NCBI GenBank assembly: GCA_947095585.1
Contig: OX352765.1
Location: forward strand, 86,760,965-86,824,964
Direction: 5' to 3'
Length of the DNA stretch: 64,000 nt
DNA from: Nephrocerus scutellatus
Taxonomy: Eukaryota; Arthropoda; Insecta; Diptera; Pipunculidae
Of the stretch, positions 57,165 to 64,000 are shown one piece after another (the first letter of the stretch is position 1; each line of letters opens with the position of its first letter). The notes beneath the pieces are model-generated. The model did no database searches, was not told where the DNA came from, and worked only from the letters and a program-made list of their open reading frames with translations. Both the position numbers and the translations under genes were made by a program.

Positions 57165-58080
57165 AAGTTATAGGACACAATATCTTATCGAATTCGTCTT
57201 ATATGCGGTAATCTACATCACTTATTATTTATTCTAAATTATAGCTAAGCAATTAACCCTTGGGAATGCAGCTGTTAAGAAGGAGAATTTTTGATATGAT
57301 ATGAATGAGCACAAACAGCACAAACTTCATTAATAAACCTTTAAGAACTAACTCGATCAAGAAGTTTCCTACGACTTAGCTATGTTCCCTACTGTTGGAG
57401 AAGAGTGCGAGTTGTATTCATCCCCAAAGCAGGCAGAAGAGGTAATGAACCGGCGGAAGATTTTAGCACACTTACTCTTTCTATAGTGTTGTTGATACAC
57501 TCAACAAAGCTTTTTCACCTGTTTGGAGTAAATTCCGTACCCATATATATGGTCAATCACTTCGATTAATTGGCAAACAAATGTTATGAAGTTTTAAAGA
57601 ACAAGTGCACTGAATTGTTTGCACACTCGAACCCATTTATTTCGTTATTCTTTTGAGAACACAGAGGAAATGATAATGCCTCATGCGAAAGTCTATTCCC
57701 ACGAAGCACTAAGCTTGATTTTCTAACAAGTCATTGGTAAACAAAATAAGGGTTGGAAGGAACATTCTATTAACTACTCAAATAACTTTGCTACTTTGTT
57801 AACTTTGGGCATTTTTCACATCTATATTAAATGTGTGTGCTTTTCAGTGCAATCGAGGCTTATGTAAAATGTCTTATCTGTTGTTTTCGGAAGCTGAAAT
57901 GGCATTCGAAACGAGAGGAAGTGAATTATTTACTTGAAATCTTATTGCAGTTATGGTTTTTAAGAATCAGAACTGAACTAAATTTATTTTAACTTCCTAT
58001 ATATTATATAAAAAATATCTTTGTGCATTAAGTCTCTCGCCATAACTACACGAAAGTAGAGTCCTCACAATTAGTAAACA
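57165..58080. other. Intergenic with a short LINE RT fragment
   Basis: 57399-57460 (plus) encodes WRRVRVVFIPKAGRRGNEPA, the RT start block of an I/Loa-type LINE. The remainder is AT-rich without recognised features. Confidence 0.5.
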
Positions 58081-58655
58081 TCTACTGGGAACCACTCTAC
58101 TAGGCAGAAATGGCAGAGATCGCCCCTTTTGGGGCTATTAGTAATACACCTGCTGTTCGCCAGGCTAGCAAACAACGTCCTAACAAATATTAGCTATATG
58201 CAGATGACCTAGTTCTAGTAGTTCATGGCAAATTTGAGAGCAAGACAACAGCCCGTATGCAATTCGCTCTCAAACTAGTCAAAGACTGGTGCAAAGAGGT
58301 TGGCCTAAGCGTCAATCCTCACAAGATAGCTTGCACCCTATTCACCAAAAGGCACAAAGTTACGCTCCCAGTAATACAATTTCAAGGCAAAACCTTTCAA
58401 TTACGGCCAAAAGCCAAATATTTAGGGGTCGTGTTTGACAAAAAACTAACATGGAACCTCCACATATCATATGGGGAATAAACCCGCAAATTACCTTATG
58501 GCTATACCAAAGCATAACTAGACTCAGGATAACAAACGCGGCCCTGGCTTGGTTGCCAAAAAACAGAGCAATCAACGACACGCTCAAAACTGAATGAAAT
58601 ACAAAGACTAATCTGTCTAAGTGCAATGGGTGCAGTAAAGAGCTGCCCAAGTGCT
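58081..58655 (+). mobile_element. I/Loa-like LINE RT catalytic part
   Basis: Plus strand encodes YADDLVLVVHGKFESKTTAR, then KLVKDWCKEVGLSVNPHKIA and AKYLGVVFDKKLTWNLHI. YADD is intact; later frames are broken (ICLSAMGAVKSCPSA). Confidence 0.75.
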
Positions 58656-59000
58656 GATTGGTGATAATGTCCGGCCATCTTATTCTCAGTATCCGCCTTT
58701 ATTTGTTGACGAAGACTTGGATTGAATCTGTGACTTTCCACGTTTCGCAGAATCCGGGAGATTTGCGAGGAGTTCCAGATATTATTTAGCATACTATAGG
58801 AGTGTCTCACATGGCAAGCCCGATGGGGTACGGGTTACTATTTTCATCACCCAGTCAATGACAATTGAAATGAAAAGCAACGGTGAGAGGGTGCAACCTT
58901 GCTTGACTCCGAGTAGATGTTAAAAGGTGAGCCAAGATGATTGTTATGAATGAAGCGGCGTGTTGAGTCGCGGTGTTCTAAAATACTGATGGTAAAAAAA
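58656..59000 (-). mobile_element. LINE RT fragment (minus), RTE-like
   Basis: Minus strand reads LLGVKQGCTLSPLLFISIVI, then DWVMKIVTRTPSGLPCETLL, the RT block before YADD. It is truncated. Confidence 0.65.
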
Positions 59001-59545
59001 CCTACAGATATTATAAAAGAATGTTTTCTTTAAAATCTCTAATTAAATAGGAGAACCTATGGTAAATGTACAGATTTTAGTAGGGTACAACACCCATTTT
59101 CTTTTCTTGGAAGTAATAAAAATGTCAGTCGTATAATGGATAACAAAAATATGAATTAAACGTTTATTTGTTTTCTCTGCCACAACCACGGCAGTGATTC
59201 CTCTTCGACCAAAGGTGGCCCCAACGACACCTAGGATCCAATGGTAGGGGTGTAGACAAGGAAGTCAAGGGGACAACCGACCTTGATTTCACCTCCATTC
59301 CGCTCTCTCCTCGACTACGATTGCTGGATTTGGAACGATGATATACTCTTTTTTTTTCTTGTTCCTTTTTTTGGGGTTTTCTAGCTCTTAAGTGGACGGC
59401 TGAGGACTATCTTCGAGGGTGATCTACTTTGGGAATACTCGGAGGCTGAGTAGTTTAGTAATTATTCTGACCAGTGCACAAGGACTCTACGCTCAGTTCA
59501 CTGTCCACCGAGTCGTTTAGTAAGTATTCTGACCAGTGAACAAGA
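59001..59545. other. Unassigned intergenic sequence
   Basis: A 60-bp block (GACCAGTG..ACTCAGTTCACTG and TTCTGACCAGTGAACAAG) is partly repeated at 59470 and 59528. No gene is seen. Confidence 0.35.
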
Positions 59546-60475
59546 ATTCGACGCTCAGTTCTTCCAGATGGTATTTCCCCATTAGTCCTGAATAGGGGTT
59601 CTTCCAAGCAGGCATAAGAATTGCGTAAGCTCCACCATCTATCCTATACTTCTGGACTTTTCTGATAAGTTGGAAAATAGCCCTTGTCCAGCCTATACCC
59701 AATAAAGGCGAGCCGTCGTCACCTTCTTCGTATCCATCCATTGCACTTACATCCATTCTATCTAAGGTCATTAAAACGCTGATCAACTTGTGAAATATCT
59801 TGATTTTATGGTATATCTCAATGGAATCGGTTTTTGCATCAATTTGATGAAAGCAAAGCTGTTGCACTCGATATTTCCAATGCATTAGACAGAGTTACTT
59901 ACTCTTACCACTGAGCCACGGGACCCGTAGAATTTAGCGCTTTCAAAATCTAATGATGTCTCATGTCGTCTAATGAATTCCCAAAATTCAAAAATGTACA
60001 ATTCTCACATCGGATCAGGTGCACCATAATCTACCTTGCATCTGCTAGATAAAATTCAGAACCGAGCGATAAAACTTATTGGTGGCGTAAACATTCCAAA
60101 GCCAGTAGATTCGTTTGAACGTCGTAGGAACGTTTCCTGTCACTGTCACTGTTTCATCACTTCTTCCACCAGATGTGCTCCCTAAAAAGTGTTAGTTGCA
60201 TGCCATCTCTCCTTGATTTCAACCGTATTGCTTGTTGCGCTTTAAATGCTCATCAGTCCAGCCCATCTTCGGAGGCACAGTTAAGTTCAGGGATTCGTTG
60301 TTCAGCTGTATAACATGTATGTGGAATGCTCTGCAAAGCTCTATCTTTCCATATTACTATAATCAACAGGCATTCAAGACACAGCCTCATAGACATCTCC
60401 TCTTTTCTCCTTCTTTTCCTTAACGCCCACGCTATGCCAAGCATTATAAGGGTGCGAACCCCCTTAAGTATGCGC
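59546..60475 (+). mobile_element. LINE family X, RT start and C-terminal end joined by deletion
   Basis: 59640-59890 holds broken RT text (ESKAVALDISNALDRV near the end). 60040-60110 reads LLDKIQNRAIKLIGGVNIPK. 60180-60430 reads the C-terminal end (RDSLFSCITCMWNALQ, then HRHLLFSPSFP). The 3' end includes ATTATAAGGGTGCGAACCCC. The RT core is lost. Confidence 0.7.
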
Positions 60476-61080
60476 ATATTATAAAAAAACTATTATGTTC
60501 TGTTATTTCCTAGATGGCTCGAATAGAAGAAAATAGAAAAATTAAAGCTCCTGGAAACTGTAGATTTGGTATAAATACAGTAACTTTATTGCAATAAGTA
60601 AGTTAATTTTTGGAAGTGAACCACACTATCTGAAAAGCTGAAATGTAGATAGAGCTATTGCCTATGTGAATATTAGTGTTATAAGTGAATAATAAGTTAT
60701 CACCAGTGTAAATTAGTGAACTGTTAATATATGTTAACTAAAGTTGTAATTTGTGTATAAACGAACTTGTTTGCGTTTTTATTTGCAAAATCCATTACGA
60801 ACTCTTGAAAGCCTAAATTTTGTAACAATATATTTTTTTTTTGTTTTGTACTTTTAAGCTATATCCTGTGAAATGAAGAACAATAAAATGCAACAAACAT
60901 TCAAATAGTTCTTGTACTTTACTTGGCAGTTTTAAAGCAACTGTGACTGTGCCTTTCCAAGACATCCACCGAATGTTCAGTGAGCTTTGGATTGTATTGG
61001 ATTGCAGTGATTCTCAACATATATTTTATGACCTCCATGACAAATTACACAAAAATACTTTTGGCTACACGCAACTACCA
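60476..61080. other. AT-rich intergenic sequence, no gene seen
   Basis: No domains or clear repeats are recognised. Confidence 0.35.
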
Positions 61081-61140
61081 AACAGTATTTGCGGGATGAA
61101 AAGACCGCCCACGGTTGTAGAGACAAATATGATGATGATG
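61081..61140 (+). mobile_element. RTE-like LINE 3' tail fragment
   Basis: GGTTGTAGAGACAAATATGA followed by (TGA)n matches the 3' ends at about 12940 and 26705. Confidence 0.6.
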
Positions 61141-61665
61141 AGACACAATGCATTTTTCATTTTGATTGTGTAGCTACATTTTCCTTTCATTTCATCACAG
61201 TTATAAATTTAACTTTATTTTTATAAAATGTAAAATATGAAAATATAAATATAAAACAATAATGAAATAATGAATAATTATCAGAAAGAATTATAAGTTT
61301 TTTTTAAATGTCTTGATTAAATAAAGACGCACGAATTAATGTTTTATACTGAAGAGGGTTATGTTTCAGAGCTGCCTTGCTCCAGGAATCTAGTGAAAAA
61401 TGTTGTATTTTACTTCGACTTTAATTGATACTGATAGTGATAGAAACGAAAGAAGTTCGAAAAATGTTAAATTTTTATTGCAGTTATCATAAATTCCTAG
61501 CCACGCAGTCTACTCGAAAAGTTTGACGAGCATTGTACTGGCATAAATGTACGTACTCGTACAGCCGTTTTATTTAATAAGTAGATTCTTTCAAACCTAA
61601 GTTCAGTACTGCCAACAACTAGTAAAAAGTTAGTTTGCCTAGAAGTTCTGTTTTTTGTTAACAAT
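61141..61665. other. AT-rich sequence downstream of gene 6
   Basis: No coding or repeat structure is recognised. Confidence 0.3.
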
Positions 61666-61671
61666 TTTATT
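61666..61671 (-). terminator. Poly(A) signal of gene 6
   Basis: AATAAA on the minus strand, about 105 bp after the stop codon. Confidence 0.55.
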
Positions 61672-61776
61672 TATATTCCAATTAAATTTGTGTAAATACA
61701 AATCAAAAAAATCTAAATAGATAATAAAATTACTATCATTTATGATTGGAGTGAAGCAAAAAAAGTATTAAATAAT

Positions 61777-64000
61777 CTATGCAGCACATCCAGTTATAGC
61801 GTCAGATGTTATACAGTTTTCCTCTGTGGAACTAAAAGACATTCCTCTTTGACAGTTTAGTAAATATGCAAAACCATTAAAGCATTGGTAATACTGAGTA
61901 CATTCGTCGGCAGCAAATTTAGCGAGATTATTACCTCTGTTACATTCAGGTGCCATCACGGGTAGTACAGGATCTGGAGTAGTGGTCTGCACAGTAGTTG
62001 ACGAAGTTTCAGGCTCAACTGCTGATGTTTCTAAGGACGTGTAATGATCTGTATCTTCTGTTACTGTGGTTAAGTCATCAGAGGTCGTTGAAGAAGTATT
62101 AGTCTCCATTGTGGATGTTGACGTGAAATGTTCTGTTTCTTCTGTTATCGTGGATGTTTCTGAAAACGTGGAATTTTCCGTGTGTTCTGTTGTTGTATTT
62201 AGATCGTCAGATGTTGTTGAAGAAGTATCAGGCTTCACTGTAGATGTTGACATGGAATGTTCTGTTTCTTCTGTTACTGTGGTTATGTCGTCAGAGGTTG
62301 TTGAAGTAGTCACAGGCTCCACTGTCGATGTTGAAGTGGAATGTTCTGTTTCTTCTGTTACTGCTGTTAAGTCGTCAGAAGTTGTAGAAGAAGTATCAGG
62401 CTCCACTGTCGATGATGAAGTGGAATGTTCTGTTTCTTCTGTTACTGTGGTTAGGTCGTCAGAGGTTGTAGAAGAAGTATCAGGCTCCACTGTGGATGTT
62501 GACATGGAATGTTCTGTTTCTTCTGTTACTGTGGTTAGTTCATCAGAGATTGTTGAAGTAGTCTCAGGCTCCACTGTCGATGTTGAAGCGGAATGTTCTG
62601 TTTCTTCTGTTACTGCTGTTAAGTCGTCAGAGGTTGTTGAAGTAGTCTTAGGCCCCACTGTCGATGTTGAAGTGGAATGTTTTGTTTCTTCTGTTACTGC
62701 TGTTAAGTCGTCAGAGGTTGTAGAAGAAGTATCAGGCTCAACTGTCGATGTTGAAGTGGAGTGTTCTGTTTCTTCTGTTACTGTGGTTATGTCGTCAGAG
62801 GTTGTTGAAGTAGTCTCAGGCTCCACTGTCGATGTTGAAGTGGAATGTTCTGCTTCTTCTGTTACTGCTGTTAAGTCGTCAGAGGTTGTAGAAGAAGTAT
62901 CAGGCTCAACTGTCGATGTTGAAGTGGAATGTTCTGTTTCTTCTGTTACTGCTGTTAAGTCGTCAGAGGTTGTAGAAGAAGTATCAGGCTCAACTGTCGA
63001 TGTTGAAGTGAAATGTTCTGTTTCTTCCGTTACTGCTGTTAAGTCGTCAGAAGTTGTAGAAGAAGTATCAGGCTCCACTGTCGATGATGAAGTGGAATGT
63101 TCTGTTTCTTCTGTTACTGTGGTTAGGTCGTCAGAGGTTGTTGAAGTAGTCTCAGGCTCCACTGTCGATGTTGAAGTGGAATGTTCTGTTTCTTCTGTTA
63201 CTGCTGTTAAGTCGTCAGAGGTTGTAGAAGAAGTATCAGGCTCAACTGCCGATGTTGAAGTGGAATGTTCTGTTTCTTCTGTTACTGCTGTTAAGTCGTC
63301 AGAAGTTGTAGAAGAAGTATCAGGCTCCACTGTCGATGATGAAGTGGAATGTTCTGTTTCTTCTGTTACTGTGGTTAGGTCGTCAGAGGTTGTAGAAGAA
63401 GTATCAGGCTCCACTGTGGATGTTGACATGGAATGTTCTGTTTCTTCTGTTACTGTGGTTAGGTCGTCAGAGGTTGTTGAAGTAGTCTCAGGCTCCACTG
63501 TCGATGTTGAAGTGGAATGTTCTGTTTCTTCTGTTACTGCTGTTAAGTCGTCAGAGGTTGTAGAAGAAGTATCATGCTCAACTGTCGATGTTGAAGTGGA
63601 ATGTTCTGTTTCTTCTGTTACTGCTGTTGAGTCGTCAGAAGTTGTAGAAGAAGTATCAGGCTCCACTGTCAATGATGAAGTGGAATGTTCTGTTTCTTCT
63701 GTTACTGTGGTTAGGTCGTCAGAGGTTGTTGAAGTAGTCTCAGGCTCCACTGTCGATGTTGAAGTAGACTGTTCTGTTTCTTCTGTTACTGCTGTTAAGT
63801 CGTCAGAGGTTGTAGAAGAAGTATCAGGCTCCACTGTGGATGTTGACATGGAATGTTCTGTTTCTTCTGTTACTGTGGTTAGGTCGTCAGAGGTTGTTGA
63901 AGTAGTCTCAGGCTCCACTGTCGATGTTGAAGTGGAATGTTCTGTTTCTTTTGTTACTGCTGTTAAGTCGTCAGAGGTTGTAGAAGAAGTATCAGGCTCA
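61777..64000 (-). CDS. Gene 6 (5' end outside window): mucin-like protein with one C-terminal CBM14
   Basis: A minus-strand frame is open from the window edge to a TAG at 61777-61779, at least 740 codons. Most is a 28-residue repeat (84 bp; TSTVEPDTSSTTSDDLTAVT, then EETEHS), dense in Ser/Thr with regular acidic residues. A non-repeat linker follows, then one six-cysteine CBM14 module (CNRGNN..ADECTQYYQCFNG..CQRGMSF..C..GC), which ends two residues before the stop. The start codon, signal peptide and any further domains lie beyond 64000. Such a protein is expected to be secreted, O-glycosylated and chitin-anchored. It points toward the other five genes, marking the right edge of the plus-strand run. 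Confidence 0.9.
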   Translation of the reverse strand, partial: EPDTSSTTSDDLTAVTKETEHSTSTSTVEPETTSTTSDDLTTVTEETEHSMSTSTVEPDTSSTTSDDLTAVTEETEQSTSTSTVEPETTSTTSDDLTTVTEETEHSTSSLTVEPDTSSTTSDDSTAVTEETEHSTSTSTVEHDTSSTTSDDLTAVTEETEHSTSTSTVEPETTSTTSDDLTTVTEETEHSMSTSTVEPDTSSTTSDDLTTVTEETEHSTSSSTVEPDTSSTTSDDLTAVTEETEHSTSTSAVEPDTSSTTSDDLTAVTEETEHSTSTSTVEPETTSTTSDDLTTVTEETEHSTSSSTVEPDTSSTTSDDLTAVTEETEHFTSTSTVEPDTSSTTSDDLTAVTEETEHSTSTSTVEPDTSSTTSDDLTAVTEEAEHSTSTSTVEPETTSTTSDDITTVTEETEHSTSTSTVEPDTSSTTSDDLTAVTEETKHSTSTSTVGPKTTSTTSDDLTAVTEETEHSASTSTVEPETTSTISDELTTVTEETEHSMSTSTVEPDTSSTTSDDLTTVTEETEHSTSSSTVEPDTSSTTSDDLTAVTEETEHSTSTSTVEPVTTSTTSDDITTVTEETEHSMSTSTVKPDTSSTTSDDLNTTTEHTENSTFSETSTITEETEHFTSTSTMETNTSSTTSDDLTTVTEDTDHYTSLETSAVEPETSSTTVQTTTPDPVLPVMAPECNRGNNLAKFAADECTQYYQCFNGFAYLLNCQRGMSFSSTEENCITSDAITGCAA
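61990..64000 (-). repeat. 84-bp coding minisatellite of gene 6
   Basis: Period is 84 bp (for example repeat starts at 62737 and 62821). Two main unit types (VEPDTSS..LTAVT and VEPETTS..LTTVT) occur in mixed order. Units near the C-terminus (61990-62220) are more diverged, those further inside nearly identical, as expected for ongoing homogenisation. The array leaves the window. Confidence 0.88.

Noticed and set aside
1..64000. tRNA, rRNA or other structural RNA genes
   Set aside because: I looked for A/B-box-like and cloverleaf-like patterns by eye and found none that hold up. A covariance-model scan would be needed to exclude them.

Overview
The window is animal DNA, almost certainly from an insect and most likely a brachyceran fly. 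The genes are secreted, intron-containing, chitin-binding (peritrophin/CBM14) and mucin-like proteins. They have TATA boxes, GT..AG introns and AATAAA poly(A) signals. The space between and inside them is filled with eukaryotic transposons (LINEs, mariner, Helitron, foldback-like MITE). A tephritid-like fly is my guess from the mariner type and the repeat style; the sequence alone does not prove it.

Genes. Six related genes form a cluster of extracellular chitin-binding proteins, probably of the peritrophic matrix or another chitinous lining. Gene 1 (exon 1 at 1340-1367, exon 2 at 6296-8601) and gene 2 (14171-14198 and 22352-24495) are tandem duplicates whose main exons encode about nine modules. 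Gene 3 (32390-32411 and 37003-41519) has five CBM14 domains followed by a huge Thr/Ser/Pro array of 81-bp units. A small deletion breaks its frame, and its 3' part (to about 45180) is decaying. Gene 4 (45608-45614 and 45786-47794) has seven CBM14 domains with Thr-rich linkers. Gene 5 (53351-53363, 56012-56079, 56148-56957) has four CBM14 domains. Gene 6 (61777 to beyond 64000, minus strand) is a mucin with 84-bp units and one C-terminal CBM14.

Gene structure. In genes 1-5 a tiny first exon ends in phase 1, and the second exon supplies the hydrophobic core of the signal peptide. In genes 1, 2, 3 and 5 a TATA-like box lies 32-34 bp upstream of an initiator-like site, and intron 1 is 2.6-8.2 kb of nested transposons.

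Layout. 1-617: RTE-like LINE. 618-9449: duplication unit A (promoter, exon 1, repeat-filled intron, main exon, 3' flank). 9450-13424: LINE and mariner debris between the copies. 13425-25302: duplication unit B, enlarged by a LINE that carries a mariner insertion. 25303-32200: LINE debris and a nearly intact mariner. 32200-45200: gene 3. 45500-47850: gene 4. 47850-53240: LINE debris and arrays of a ~120-bp repeat. 53240-57170: gene 5, with a Helitron-like element in intron 1. 57170-61660: LINE debris. 61660-64000: gene 6.

Most striking signals: a 1.18-kb tract that reads as identical in genes 1 and 2 between diverged flanks (gene conversion); repeated loss of the same two cysteines in several CBM14 modules; a 22-unit (1782-bp) higher-order repeat in the mucin; and a foldback-like MITE whose terminal inverted repeats consist of 15-bp subrepeats.
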